Source: Komagataella phaffii GS115 (Eukaryota > Ascomycota > Pichiomycetes > Pichiales > Pichiaceae). From it: a DNA stretch of 64,000 bases. This document shows positions 43,412 to 53,083 of the stretch, one piece after another; within the stretch, counting starts at the first letter, position 1; each line of letters begins with the position of its first letter. A program made the translations under genes and the position numbers. The notes under the pieces were generated by a model, which searched no databases, was not told where the DNA came from, and saw only the letters and a program-made list of their open reading frames with translations. The DNA lies in NCBI RefSeq assembly GCF_000027005.1, contig NC_012965.1, positions 2,181,429-2,245,428 of the forward strand, in the 5' to 3' direction.

Positions 43412-45208
43412 TCAGTTCAGATAGGTAGACTCAGTTGTATTGGAACCTAAGTCAAAAGACATTAAATCCTCTTGCTTAATGATTCCATTAAGTTCAGATA
43501 CTTTGGATACTTCATTAGAGTTGTACAATTCCAGCTTCGTTAATAAATGTCGCCGCCCTTGTAAGAGCTTTTCAGGAAGTTCACCAGTGAAACTTATTTC
43601 AGGCCCAGGAAAGTTGTGCTCGGTAGATAGTCCTTCACATTCTTCTCTATCATTTTCTTCCTCCTCTTCCTCAAGCTGTTCTAGGCTATCTTCGTCAACC
43701 CCTTGTTTAGTTGAAAAGTTGTACGCAACCCGGTCTACTATGTTCTCTACTTTATTCAAGTTTACCTCCTTTCCTTGACTTAAAGCATCTAGCTTATACT
43801 TTATAATTGAGCGAACTTTTTGGAGTGACAATCTATCAAACCACCCATAACGCTCAGAAGGCTTCTCTAATACAGAAGCAGCGTGAAGTATGTTGGTAAT
43901 CAAAGGGTCCTGAAGAGCGTGCACCTGGAAGGTTACAACTGATGGGAAGGTATCACCAGTGAAAACCTGATCTTTTGGAATAAATGCAAATTTTTTTTCA
44001 TCTTCTGTCAAGTTATTGTAGTCTAGAAAGTTTAGGGGAACTAACTGGGACTCAGAGATGAAATTAGAAGGTTGGTGTTCCAGATCTGCAACGGCAGTGA
44101 AGCTCCTCTCTACAGTTCGGAAAGTCTCTATTTGGTATACTTTTGAGCTCGGGTCTAGGCGAGGATCATATCCGAAAACTATAGGCGAAGATCTCCATGG
44201 TCCTTTTCTCATTAGATACGAAACATATGGCAGAGCAAACTTGATACTAGACTTAAATCTGTCAGGGAACAGCTTAACCAAATTACTTCTAAGCCAGATA
44301 GGACGAACCCTAAACGCCACATTCAATAGCTCTATCGTATCCAAAAGTGTCTGAGCAGGAGATTCCCGGATGAATTCTTCACTGTTTCTCTTGTCAATGC
44401 GCATTTGCTGCACCTCTTTTCTCAAATCTTCTAAATTGTTCAACAGTTCATTAGGAGGACCCAGTGGCGTAGCTTCGCCGAAATCTATACTAGTACTAAA
44501 CAATAAAATTCTTTTTGATCGAGTCTGTAAAGATATTTGTCCGTTCTCATCCACTATAGTTGATGAGTACGGGTTGGACTTGTAGCCATAATTGAAAGGC
44601 AATGAAACTCTGTTGAATCTCAAAGGAGGGGGTAAATCCAAATCATCGTTGTTTTGCTGTCTGCTTATATCATTTTCGATATCACTGGCAATGCCCTTAA
44701 TATTAGGCAGATATCCCCTTAATAGCCCTTGTCTGAACTTACTTGCAAATGCAGAACTCTTCGTGATATACTGAAAATCTGCCAACTCCCTAAATTTGAA
44801 GTTCTTATTCAAGACTCCAATAACGTTGAACTCAGTACTAAAGCCATTCTGCTTGCAGTGTCGCAATGTAGCTGCTATGTTGTTTCCATTTCTCTTTCGA
44901 AATACCTTCCTAGGGACTCGTACCTTTACCAATAGATTCTCATTCTGATGAATGTAAGAGTTGATTGGATGATGATGGGGATCTTCTCTCAGTCGAAGCT
45001 CAAGAGTTGCTTCATTAAGAGCGTTGCCCTGTTGTCCTAAACTTAGAAAAGGGCGATTCTCCAATATGTCGTTGGATATGATACATTTCTGAAGTTTTTC
45101 TTTCCCGCCAACCATCTCCAGTGCCCTTGCCGAGTTATTAACCACCAACGGAAATTCTACTGACGTGAGCTTCGGCAGGTCTAGTAGGTATTTCTTATTT
45201 TCAGACAT
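43412..45208 (-). CDS. TFC1: RNA polymerase III factor TFIIIC subunit tau95
   Basis: Tfc1 is the tau-A subunit that contacts the A-box of tRNA genes. The N-terminal half shows the conserved Tfc1/Sfc1 blocks: [55 protein letters not shown] and [22 protein letters not shown]. The middle has the second domain ([46 protein letters not shown]). The C-terminus is acidic ([13 protein letters not shown]), another family trait. The length of 598 is slightly shorter than yeast tau95. The start is the first ATG. Confidence 0.9.
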   Translation of the reverse strand: MSENKKYLLDLPKLTSVEFPLVVNNSARALEMVGGKEKLQKCIISNDILENRPFLSLGQQGNALNEATLELRLREDPHHHPINSYIHQNENLLVKVRVPRKVFRKRNGNNIAATLRHCKQNGFSTEFNVIGVLNKNFKFRELADFQYITKSSAFASKFRQGLLRGYLPNIKGIASDIENDISRQQNNDDLDLPPPLRFNRVSLPFNYGYKSNPYSSTIVDENGQISLQTRSKRILLFSTSIDFGEATPLGPPNELLNNLEDLRKEVQQMRIDKRNSEEFIRESPAQTLLDTIELLNVAFRVRPIWLRSNLVKLFPDRFKSSIKFALPYVSYLMRKGPWRSSPIVFGYDPRLDPSSKVYQIETFRTVERSFTAVADLEHQPSNFISESQLVPLNFLDYNNLTEDEKKFAFIPKDQVFTGDTFPSVVTFQVHALQDPLITNILHAASVLEKPSERYGWFDRLSLQKVRSIIKYKLDALSQGKEVNLNKVENIVDRVAYNFSTKQGVDEDSLEQLEEEEEENDREECEGLSTEHNFPGPEISFTGELPEKLLQGRRHLLTKLELYNSNEVSKVSELNGIIKQEDLMSFDLGSNTTESTYLN

Positions 45209-45560
45209 TGAAACGTTTTTGCAATTCTTTGAAGATAGTCTAGATCCTTGCTTGACCTGCTCTTAATAAACAAATAAACAGAAGCGCGAATATAGCTTAA
45301 TAGCCAGTTGATACAGAAACTCCAAATTGGAAAATATCAATTTATCAAGTATACTGCCAAAGACCAAAAGCACTATCACAGATTCAAAAGCCAATGCGTG
45401 CAATGTCATATAATTAGCGAGATCTTCTATAAGCTTTAGACGCACTTTTGGTAGGTTTTGTTTGACGTACTCGGAGCATCCCAAACGAGCGCGAATTAAG
45501 CTTCCATCAGTGCTTCATTTTATACGCTAATAATTACACTTCGTTGGTCAAGGCATTACT
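45209..45560. promoter_or_regulatory. TFC1-BYE1 divergent promoter region
   Basis: These 352 bases serve both starts. They hold a minus-strand frame of 73 codons (45263-45484) with an ATG and hydrophobic content (VIVLLVFGSILDKLIFSN). I cannot assign it to any family, and it sits inside the promoter, so it is noted but not called a gene. Confidence 0.35.
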
Positions 45561-47552
45561 ATGTCAGAAATAAGAAAATCAAAGAGGGCTACTGCCGGCA
45601 AAAGAGCGCTTACACTGGATGAGGAGTTAATAGTCGAAGAGAGAAAAAAGCAAAATTTGAAACGAAATTTTCTTTCCAGGAAATCTGAGTTAACTCGGCG
45701 AGGTGAAACCTACGGACCAAAGCAGAGGAGAAGAAAACCAAAACATACATCCTCGGAAATGGAGGATTTAGAAGACGAAGTCAGATGCTTAGTTTGTGGT
45801 ACAACGGAAGATGATGGCGAAGCAATGGTCCAGTGCGATCGTTGTCACACCTGGCAGCATAACCATTGTATGTTTCAGGAGAATACTATTCCTGAATCAT
45901 ATATTTGTAACGTATGCGACCCCCATAATGAAGCTTATGGTAACTTGAAATTCGAAATGAGTTTAAGTGAGTATAAACAACTCAAAAGAGAGACTCTTTC
46001 CCCGCATGGTAAGGGACCAGCACTCAACTTTGATATTCAAGAGTCTATTGTTGCGGCTAAGAAAGCACCAGATAGTGATTATTCAGAAGAGTCAATAGCA
46101 AAAATTCCTGAGGATGATAGTGAGAGTTTTTTTTCTGAGGAGAGCGACCAGGAACATTTAATTCACTCAAAACCAACACAAAAAGGTCACAACACAAAAC
46201 ACACTAAAGCTTTCGGGCAAGAGCAAGAAGGTTGCGAGATCAAGAGCATGGATGAGGAGTTTAATCCTGTAAGAAAGGGAATAGTGAAAACATTCTTTAA
46301 AATGTTCAACAATTTGTTACCTTCGAACGCTAAGAATGCCGAAGAATGGGCTCTGAAACTTGAATACCAATTACTGCTTTCTCGTGGAGACAAGAAAACT
46401 GGCAAAGGTGGCAAGATAGTACACATTCCTGGGAACAGCTATACTTCTAAAGCTCGAACTCTTATGTTCAATCTTAAAAACCCAAAGACTAAACTCTTAG
46501 AACGGCTCATTGGCAAAGAGCTAACATTTGTTCAACTATGCAATTTGACTCCCGAAGAGATGCAAACCTCTGACATCAAGCAACTTGCCAAGGATGTCCA
46601 CACGAAGGCTATAAGTCAAACAGTTATAGAGAATGGAATGAACTCCAAACCTCGAGCGAAGATAACTCACAAAGGAGAGGAAATTATAGATTTTGGTGAG
46701 GCAGATGAAGGGAAAACAAGTGAACTGTTTAATGAAGATCAATTTTCTGATTATGAAAGGGGAGAAGAAGATAGCCCGCAACGAATGCAGCATCTCATCG
46801 AAGAAGAAGGTTCTCATCAGAGAGAGGAGGAGCAGGAAAAATTGTCTGAACGGGGAGAGCCATATAATAAGAATGTTTCTCTATATCACAATGAGTACTA
46901 TTCTGGAGAAGAAGATGAGGGAATTAATCATGAACGCCAGCAAATGATCCTCGATGAGAGCATTAGTGCCATCATAGGAGACAATTTCCAAGATGAAGAT
47001 CAGCCTATTGATGAAGCTGGTATTACTGATAGAAGTAAGGGTTTTGTTTGGGCTGGTGAACTAATATTTTCAGAGATTTCAAATTTCAGAGCATGTGCTT
47101 ACTTTGTAACTTCTTCAACGTTAATGGATTTTGACAAAGAAAGCCAACAATGTATTTCAATCATAAGACAGTTTCATCAAATCCATAAGTATCTTCAAAT
47201 TGAGGGTAGGCTCAACCGTAAAACAGCGCTCGCATACCTCAAAAATTGTATGGACCGTAAGAAATACACCCTCATAGTTGAATTTGTTCCAGACGAATCA
47301 GGAGAAGCATTAACAGATGAAGAGCACCGAAATAACTTCATAAGGTTGTTTAATTACTTCTACAATCGTAACAGATTTGGAGTGATACAAGGCAAGGGGG
47401 ATTCTGTTAAAGATGCATACTTGATACCTTACCAGGAGGGAGATGTGCCAGAAAAAGTTTTTGGGTCGTTCAAGTTTCCGAATACTATATTTGAAGTTCG
47501 AAGAAGCTCGTTGTCTCAAAGACTTTTTGGAGTGTTTGTAACCAACTTATAA
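45561..47552 (+). CDS. BYE1: Bye1-type transcription factor (PHD, TFIIS-like, SPOC)
   Basis: Bye1 binds RNA polymerase II and H3K4-methylated chromatin early in elongation. The PHD finger spans about residues 75-125 with the zinc ligands visible (CLVCGTTEDDGEAMVQCDRCHTWQH in parts: CLVC, CDRC, HNHC, CNVC). A TFIIS-like polymerase-binding domain follows at ~240-350 (NAEEWALKLEYQLLLSRG, ARTLMFNLKNPKTKLLERLIG). A long acidic linker leads to a C-terminal SPOC domain (FVWAGELIFSEISNFRACAYF ... KYTLIVEFVPD). The domain order is diagnostic. The length of 663 is a little above yeast Bye1. Confidence 0.9.
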   Translation: MSEIRKSKRATAGKRALTLDEELIVEERKKQNLKRNFLSRKSELTRRGETYGPKQRRRKPKHTSSEMEDLEDEVRCLVCGTTEDDGEAMVQCDRCHTWQHNHCMFQENTIPESYICNVCDPHNEAYGNLKFEMSLSEYKQLKRETLSPHGKGPALNFDIQESIVAAKKAPDSDYSEESIAKIPEDDSESFFSEESDQEHLIHSKPTQKGHNTKHTKAFGQEQEGCEIKSMDEEFNPVRKGIVKTFFKMFNNLLPSNAKNAEEWALKLEYQLLLSRGDKKTGKGGKIVHIPGNSYTSKARTLMFNLKNPKTKLLERLIGKELTFVQLCNLTPEEMQTSDIKQLAKDVHTKAISQTVIENGMNSKPRAKITHKGEEIIDFGEADEGKTSELFNEDQFSDYERGEEDSPQRMQHLIEEEGSHQREEEQEKLSERGEPYNKNVSLYHNEYYSGEEDEGINHERQQMILDESISAIIGDNFQDEDQPIDEAGITDRSKGFVWAGELIFSEISNFRACAYFVTSSTLMDFDKESQQCISIIRQFHQIHKYLQIEGRLNRKTALAYLKNCMDRKKYTLIVEFVPDESGEALTDEEHRNNFIRLFNYFYNRNRFGVIQGKGDSVKDAYLIPYQEGDVPEKVFGSFKFPNTIFEVRRSSLSQRLFGVFVTNL

Positions 47553-47626
47553 TATCAACAAGCATCAATTCTTATCCTGATCATACTATACTAAAATGCT
47601 TCTAGAACCCATACACACTAGTAGCC

Positions 47627-48028
47627 CTATTTAGCAGCACTACCGATAGCAAGGCTTCTTTGTTTTTGCAAAAGCTGCACTTGAAATCTCTCAAAGTCGT
47701 TCAGCTCACTTCTTCTCTGCTTTTGAGCAATATCCTTAGCCCAGTCAGAAGAGGCCCATTGAGAAGAGATATCAGAAGCATCCCATGCCTCCTTGACAGC
47801 ATCGGAGTTGTCTCCCCTGGAAACGGAATCCAACACTAAGAAGGTTAGTTCTATGTCTTGAAGACGAGCAACTTGTCTTTCAACATCAGTAGATGGTCCA
47901 TCAACGAGAACTCTCTTCTGGTCGATGATGTCGACAATAGCAGCAAGCTTGTTGTTGATCAAAACAACTCTACCGACTTCCACGAGTCTCCAGTTCAATT
48001 CTTCAACTTCAACGGTTGGGGCGGACAT
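47627..48028 (-). CDS. RPL14: Cytosolic ribosomal protein eL14
   Basis: The 60S protein eL14 is recognised from NWRLVEVGRVVLINNKLAAIVDIID, QKRVLVDGPSTDVERQVARL (in parts: NWRLVEVGRVVLI, RVLVDGP) and the basic C-terminal helix (KQRRSELNDFERFQVQLLQKQR). The frame is open to 48106, but the ATG at 48028 gives MSAPTVEVEELNWRLVEV, matching the family, with 133 residues. Unlike the yeast S. cerevisiae paralogues no intron is needed here. Confidence 0.95.
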   Translation of the reverse strand: MSAPTVEVEELNWRLVEVGRVVLINNKLAAIVDIIDQKRVLVDGPSTDVERQVARLQDIELTFLVLDSVSRGDNSDAVKEAWDASDISSQWASSDWAKDIAQKQRRSELNDFERFQVQLLQKQRSLAIGSAAK

Positions 48029-48421
48029 CTTTACTTTGGTTGATAGAAGAAGGACAATAATTTTTTTTGTTGTACTGCAAAAAACAAGCGCGCAAGAACC
48101 AATCACATGACCAGGGTTGAGCCCTAGAGAATATTCGCTTTGAGAGTCTCGAATCTCGTTTCAATAAGTGTTTGTTCTACAGGAAAAAAGACGATGTTCA
48201 GGCTCGTGTGATTGTCAGAGTCTTTTAGTAAGTTGCTAATCTATTTTTATCTTTCTTATGATGAAATAATTTGCGATTGAGAGAAAAGGTTCGAAACATG
48301 CCTAGTTTCAATGTGTTCTCTTTTCGAAATGCGATAAATTTCTTTCTGAATAAAGGATGGCTTTTTATTCTAGAACTTGATTATCTAACTTTAAAGGTAA
48401 TCAGTTTTGCCCCTATGATCG
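48029..48421. promoter_or_regulatory. Divergent upstream region of RPL14 and the next gene
   Basis: These 393 bases contain T-rich stretches typical of ribosomal protein promoters. No RNA gene is recognised. I do not call specific factor sites. Confidence 0.35.
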
Positions 48422-48835
48422 ATGTCTAGCAATGATGACGACAAGGTTGATTTCAAGATGATTATGGAAGGTATAAATAAAAGGAAAACCCTGGTGGTAT
48501 TGATATGTGTGAATTGCCCCTCAGTTGCTATAGTTGATACCATTGAGGAACATCTGATTTCCGGTGGAGCTAAGTTTCTATTTTTGAAGCCAGATGAAGT
48601 GACTGCCTTATACTTGGTGCTAGTTGCGCTTCAGGACTTACGTCAGGTTCACAGTGAATCTTTCAATGAGCTTGTTATCTATGGCATTGATAGTTGTTAC
48701 ATAGACTCTGTGCGCCTGGTAAAGTTGTTGAGCCAAGTTGCTCTGCTGGGTGGTAGTTTGGCAGGTCCAAAGAAGTGCAAGGCAGAAATGACACTAAGTA
48801 AGCTAAATATTCGCAAAATGAGTAGCCTGTACTAA
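48422..48835 (+). CDS. Small protein of unknown function
   Basis: This 137-residue frame starts with ATG after a gene-sized promoter gap and does not overlap a neighbour's coding sequence. The middle (TLVVLICVNCPSVAIVDTIEEHLI ... VTALYLVLVALQDLRQV, and ELVIYGIDSCYIDSVRLVKLLSQVALLGG) alternates hydrophobic strands and helices like a compact alpha/beta fold. A loose resemblance to RecA-like recombination mediator folds is possible, but there is no Walker motif. I do not recognise it. Confidence 0.5.
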   Translation: MSSNDDDKVDFKMIMEGINKRKTLVVLICVNCPSVAIVDTIEEHLISGGAKFLFLKPDEVTALYLVLVALQDLRQVHSESFNELVIYGIDSCYIDSVRLVKLLSQVALLGGSLAGPKKCKAEMTLSKLNIRKMSSLY

Positions 48836-48947
48836 GATCGTTACCAAAAACAGAGCTACGAGCTTCTCTGCTCGGGTAGATGGTCCAAATGATCACGATG
48901 ACCTGTTAGGCTATTGATAATAATCTCACAAGTGGGAGACGCAGCGT

Positions 48948-49601
48948 TTATCTCCGGAGATCGTCCAAGCGTGCCTGTAAGTCGTCGTCTTCCTTAACTG
49001 CGACTCTAGCTCCTGTTTGTCCTTCTGTAACGACTTCTCCAGGAACATCGATCAAATTATTACTTAAATCAACCCCAATTTCGTCCAGTACCTTGCTGAT
49101 TATTTCGTCTACCTCCTCTTCGTCTTCATCATCTAACTCTTCATCCATTAAATCATCCAGAGAGTCATCCATCATTTCCTCTCTCTGGCTCATGATATCC
49201 GTTTGCCTAGAGAATTCTTGAGAAATATGAGCTATTTGGGGCAAATTCATAGATTTATTCATCGTTCCAAGTAATTGCGCAGCATTACGCATTGACTGTG
49301 TCATTTGCTCATTCGATCGAACTGTTTGTATACGGAGTGAAATTGCTTGGAGTTGCACCTTCATCTTTGCAAACTTCTGTATATTCTTCTTCGTCCTAAT
49401 AAGATCTTTTGCCTGAATCTTACACGCTCTCATTTGTCCATTACGACCAGATTTCTTTATTTCCCCAATTAATTTTCTCTCCTGTTGCTCTAACTTTAAT
49501 CGCTCTCTATCGAGTTCTCTTTGAGTCTTCTCCAGAGCTCGCTGGTTCTTGCGCAATCTCTCTTGGGGAGTTTGCTTTTTGCCAAACATCCATTCAAACA
49601 T
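48948..49601 (-). CDS. DID4: ESCRT-III subunit Vps2/Did4 (CHMP2)
   Basis: This Snf7-family protein forms the membrane-remodelling filament and recruits Vps4. The N-terminus FEWMFGKKQTPQERLRKNQRALEKT and following basic helices match yeast Vps2 closely. The middle (LQAISLRIQTVRSNEQMTQSM, LPQIAHISQEF) and the VDEIISKVLDEIGVDL segment are also conserved. The last residues, DDDLQARLDDLRR, are a type 1 MIT-interacting motif. The frame is open to 49643 (first ATG), but the ATG at 49601 begins at the family N-terminus (MFEWMFGKK), giving 217 residues. Confidence 0.95.
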   Translation of the reverse strand: MFEWMFGKKQTPQERLRKNQRALEKTQRELDRERLKLEQQERKLIGEIKKSGRNGQMRACKIQAKDLIRTKKNIQKFAKMKVQLQAISLRIQTVRSNEQMTQSMRNAAQLLGTMNKSMNLPQIAHISQEFSRQTDIMSQREEMMDDSLDDLMDEELDDEDEEEVDEIISKVLDEIGVDLSNNLIDVPGEVVTEGQTGARVAVKEDDDLQARLDDLRR

Positions 49602-49782
49602 CTTGGCTAACCTAAATGAGACGCTGGAGTTAGCAAACTGCAATGTAGAAAAGACAACTTGGAGGCTCGATTCAGCGATTAGGAGATAAAGCTAACAACC
49701 ATAAGAGCAGTACACCACTAATTTAGAGGTTCTCTTTTTTCAATAGTTCGCAGCTCTTTCTCGCTTTCACTTAAAAAGGGTG

Positions 49783-50179
49783 ATGTTATACGAGTTAGTG
49801 GGAATCACCAGGGTGATCAGAACTTCACCTAATGAGGATGTTAAAGCGTTCGTATGACTTTTGATTTTTGATTGTTCATTACTGACTATGTAGAGTGATC
49901 AAAACAGTTGGAAAGTTGATAATAAATAATAAAGGAGTGATAAGAGAAATCAATCCCATGGGGATTAAGTTTCTGCCAAAGATTATGACAAAAACTCAGG
50001 AGAAGCATTACAAAGGCAATCATTTCATGCTGTTGTTTGATTCCTCTCCCACAGTTCAGTCCGAAATTTTGAGGACATTGAGGAATGATCCACGAGTAGT
50101 CCGTGCTAATGTCTTTAAGGTAACCCACTCGAAAGGGGCCTTAGACATTGCATCATGTTTTTCTAGAACGGACTCTTAA
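49783..50179 (+). CDS. MRP17: Mitochondrial small-subunit ribosomal protein bS6m, spliced
   Basis: The frame from 49895 ([26 protein letters not shown] ... [28 protein letters not shown] in parts) is clearly bS6m but lacks its start. Upstream, 49783 opens [20 protein letters not shown], which matches the Mrp17 N-terminus (LYELIG). A short intron must join them. The branch (TACTGAC) and acceptor (TATGTAG, ending 49893) are good. For a phase-correct join the donor would be GTTCGT at 49848, which is unusual; the better-looking GTATGA at 49852 is out of phase with that acceptor. Exons are therefore about 49783-49847 and 49894-50179 (116 residues). Confidence 0.8.
49848..49893 (+). other. Probable MRP17 intron, donor uncertain
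   Basis: The intron is 46 bases if the in-phase donor GTTCGT is used. Branch-like TACTGAC and acceptor GTAG are present. The alternative donor GTATGA four bases later would break the reading frame unless a different acceptor is used. Confidence 0.6.
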
Positions 50180-50244
50180 CGAATATTTATATTCTCTGTA
50201 TATATGTAAATGTGTATATCATATGATCAAATCATATTATTTTT

Positions 50245-51546
50245 TCAGTCGACTTCTTCAGTTTCTGGTTTGCTAGCATTACGTTCTAGTAGGGTCGGGT
50301 TCCACATTCTCAGCATATTCGAAGCTAAAGGGAGTGCGCTCTGAAGATTACTATAATTAGGTAAGTCTACCACCTCTGACCTCAAGCTGATTCCCTTTAG
50401 AATGGAGCTGTCCATTTTGGTTCTTGGGGTGAGGCTCTGGTTTAGTAAACTTATCCGTTTAAGATCATCTATAGTGTGAGACATCTCAGTACTTGGAAAA
50501 TGAACAACCGAGGAATCACCAGTAGAGTGGAGTCGCTGATTGTTAACAGTATCGGCATTACCAGAAACTACGCCCAGGAGCTCAACCTGTGCCATTTTGG
50601 CATCGTCAAAAGCGCCCATCAAATAGGGTAGCTCTTCCGAGATAGTGGATCTTTGCAAAGAGCTCATAATTTTCTCAGATGGAGCATTGAAAGAGGAGTT
50701 GCTCTTCCCTCTGGTCTTGAGATGATTTTTGGGGTCATGTTCAAAATTAATTTCAGAAGAAACAGAATCAGTTGGGTAAAGAAATTCTTTGGGTCTAACA
50801 GCATCAAACATCCTTTCAACATCTTTAACCACAGAGAGACATTCCATGGTTCCAATAGTGTCATTGTTGAGTATACAATCTTCCGCCTGTTTCAGAAGAT
50901 CAGTTATGTAGCTTCTGTATCCTAAAATAGTTTTCTCTGTGAGGCTTTCGTTCAAATTTAGTGCCATTATGCGTTCCAAATCTATGCCTATTACCACTAA
51001 CTTACTCTTGCAATACTTAATATGCAACTTGTATTCTAGACTCTTTTGTAGTCGGAGACATCGAAAAGTCAACTGTGCCAAAATTGTACCTAGATCACTA
51101 ATATAGTCAGACGGTGACATTTTCAATAAAAACTCATTGATTCTTTCTACAGCTCCGTTTGATACGTTCAATTGCTCATAAAGTTCCATGCAAGTCTTCA
51201 GGACTTTGCTTGCTAGTTCCTTTTGAAAAAACTGTCTTTCAACTAAATCCTGCTCAATTTTATGGTTCGCAGTATCATAAGATGAGTTCTCATCACCAAC
51301 GGTAGACACATAGATACCATCTACCAAATGGTATTCCAAGGTTTTGAACTCCCAATTGTCTAATCGCTGAGCAATGTGCTCTAGATCCCGCAAATTCTGG
51401 AATCCCTTCAAACAGACATGCTTCAATTTGCGATCCTTTGTAGCTTTGATGATATGGAAAAGCTTTTGACACTTCACTTTGTCTGAATTCAGCGTCGGAT
51501 CTCTGAGTAGATCCACCAAAGAGTCTCCACATGTTGAGACTTCCAT
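50245..51546 (-). CDS. Helical protein of unknown function
   Basis: The longest frame begins at 51618 with TTG; the first ATG is 51546 (MEVSTCGDSLVDLL), giving 433 residues. The N-terminal 300 residues appear all-helical without a signal peptide or membrane span (KCQKLFHIIKATKDRKLKHV, ELASKVLKTCMELYEQL, SYITDLLKQAEDCILNND). The C-terminal third is disordered and Ser/Thr-rich. The helical N-domain plus disordered tail could suit an adaptor such as Mdm36, but I have no decisive motif and leave it unnamed. Gene status is well supported by length and position. Confidence 0.75.
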   Translation of the reverse strand: MEVSTCGDSLVDLLRDPTLNSDKVKCQKLFHIIKATKDRKLKHVCLKGFQNLRDLEHIAQRLDNWEFKTLEYHLVDGIYVSTVGDENSSYDTANHKIEQDLVERQFFQKELASKVLKTCMELYEQLNVSNGAVERINEFLLKMSPSDYISDLGTILAQLTFRCLRLQKSLEYKLHIKYCKSKLVVIGIDLERIMALNLNESLTEKTILGYRSYITDLLKQAEDCILNNDTIGTMECLSVVKDVERMFDAVRPKEFLYPTDSVSSEINFEHDPKNHLKTRGKSNSSFNAPSEKIMSSLQRSTISEELPYLMGAFDDAKMAQVELLGVVSGNADTVNNQRLHSTGDSSVVHFPSTEMSHTIDDLKRISLLNQSLTPRTKMDSSILKGISLRSEVVDLPNYSNLQSALPLASNMLRMWNPTLLERNASKPETEEVD

Positions 51547-51681
51547 GGCATCTGTCAAGGAAAGAGTGTCACGCCAGATGCTATAGACAACTAGGTATTC
51601 GCGAAGGAGGCAGATCAAAGTCCCTTTCCTGAAACTCCTTCTGTAAAGGACGAAATAAGTAGTAATAAAAGATTCGCCCTA

Positions 51682-52812
51682 TTATGTGTTCTCTGCTAGT
51701 ATTTCAGACGAAAGCTTCTTTTGCCATTGGTTAACTGTCCTTAAAGGATGCAATGCGACCAAGATTAACGTCATGTTATCAAACCCAACTCCAGTTATGG
51801 TGTTCGCTTTTCTTATGCATAAGTCCAGCAGTTTTTCTACAACAACGTTCAAAGACAGATCCAAACTTAGGAAATGTCGAGTTTGGCGCACTAAAGGCTC
51901 GTTATTATAGCAATCCCAAACTCCATCACACGCTAGGATTAAAAAATGGTCTTCCGATGTGATCGTATGGATAACTATGTCTGGTTCAGCAGTGACTTGA
52001 AATTCTTCAGGAACGGTAAGACTCTCCAACGAGGATTTATTTGTTGCCTCCAAAGAAACGCTCATATTATTGTAGTTTCTTTGCTCAAGGTTAGCCCTTG
52101 CTTGCATTTTCTTGTTGTTCAATAGTCGGGCATAATTGGCTTGGTTGAAACATTTGAATGTAAAATCTCCAAATGCTCGGCTTAGTGCTAATACACCCCC
52201 AACCCTGTTGGCTTGAACGTGGCCACCGTCGCTATGAATACGAAATAATTCACCGTAGTGTTTTGGTTTATGATCGAAGGACAAGTTCTTTACGGTGTCA
52301 TGCTTGCCTGTGTGTAGTATACACCGAGAGTCGCCTATGTTGGCGGTAAACACAATTCCGTTCAAAATAATCACAACAACTGCGGTAGAACCAGACTTAA
52401 TCCTTCGAGAGTATAGTTCAGAGTCACATTTGAAGAAAGCATTCTTAATTATGTGGGTGAAATTTATAGTTTCAACTAAACAGTCAGTTTCCGCATATCG
52501 AGTGCCAATAGCGTTCTTGTGCTCCACCAATTGTTCCTTCAGAAGTCCAAATATGATGTGTGGTAATCTTTCTCCTACATATTGTGCAGCATTTTTACCC
52601 CCATGACCATCAAAAACACCAACAATATCAATCTCGTATTTTTGCAAGAAGCCACCGAAGGAAGTGATCTCAAGGGTTTTATGCCAACAGCAATGGGCAT
52701 CCTCCATTGAAACACGATATCCTTGCATCTGACCGACTACCATGGAAATATGCGGCCTTCCATATGTCTCAACGAACTTTTCAGTTACAGGTTGTGATAT
52801 AAATTGGCCCAT
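51682..52812 (-). CDS. PP2C-type protein phosphatase (Ptc4-like)
   Basis: This is a metal-dependent Ser/Thr phosphatase of 376 residues. It starts MGQFISQP, with a glycine at position 2 that could be myristoylated, like Ptc2-4. Metal and phosphate motifs are in order: MQGYRVSMEDAH (~29-40), VFDGHGG (~66-72), AVVVIILNGIVFTANIGDSR, LACDGVWD and the final GFDNMTLILV with its Asn/Asp pair. The wording around GQMQGYR and the FDGHGG region resembles Ptc4 more than Ptc2/3. Ptc proteins dampen MAPK and checkpoint kinases; the exact substrate is not inferable. Confidence 0.87.
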   Translation of the reverse strand: MGQFISQPVTEKFVETYGRPHISMVVGQMQGYRVSMEDAHCCWHKTLEITSFGGFLQKYEIDIVGVFDGHGGKNAAQYVGERLPHIIFGLLKEQLVEHKNAIGTRYAETDCLVETINFTHIIKNAFFKCDSELYSRRIKSGSTAVVVIILNGIVFTANIGDSRCILHTGKHDTVKNLSFDHKPKHYGELFRIHSDGGHVQANRVGGVLALSRAFGDFTFKCFNQANYARLLNNKKMQARANLEQRNYNNMSVSLEATNKSSLESLTVPEEFQVTAEPDIVIHTITSEDHFLILACDGVWDCYNNEPLVRQTRHFLSLDLSLNVVVEKLLDLCIRKANTITGVGFDNMTLILVALHPLRTVNQWQKKLSSEILAENT

Positions 52813-53083
52813 AACTGAACTGCTGATGTTGCTAGGCTAAATGATGTTATGGATCGCGCAAGAAACCAGAAGCACTTCTGGAACACGAGGTAAAAATGTT
52901 TACTAGTATATACTACTACTGCAAGTGCATCCAACATCTAACTCAGTCAGTCATCACCACTATTAAAACCAAGCAACGAACATCATTGTGAATCGCCATC
53001 ACTTAAGGAACAAAAGTCAAAAGTGCAGTTTGATTGATAATTAAAGTAAAAATCTATAGAGGTACGAGAACTCGAAATCTCTC

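Noticed and set aside
45263..45484. 73-codon hydrophobic minus-strand frame between TFC1 and BYE1
   Set aside because: It has an ATG and membrane-like content but lies within the only promoter for two divergent genes and matches no family I know. Kept as a note only.
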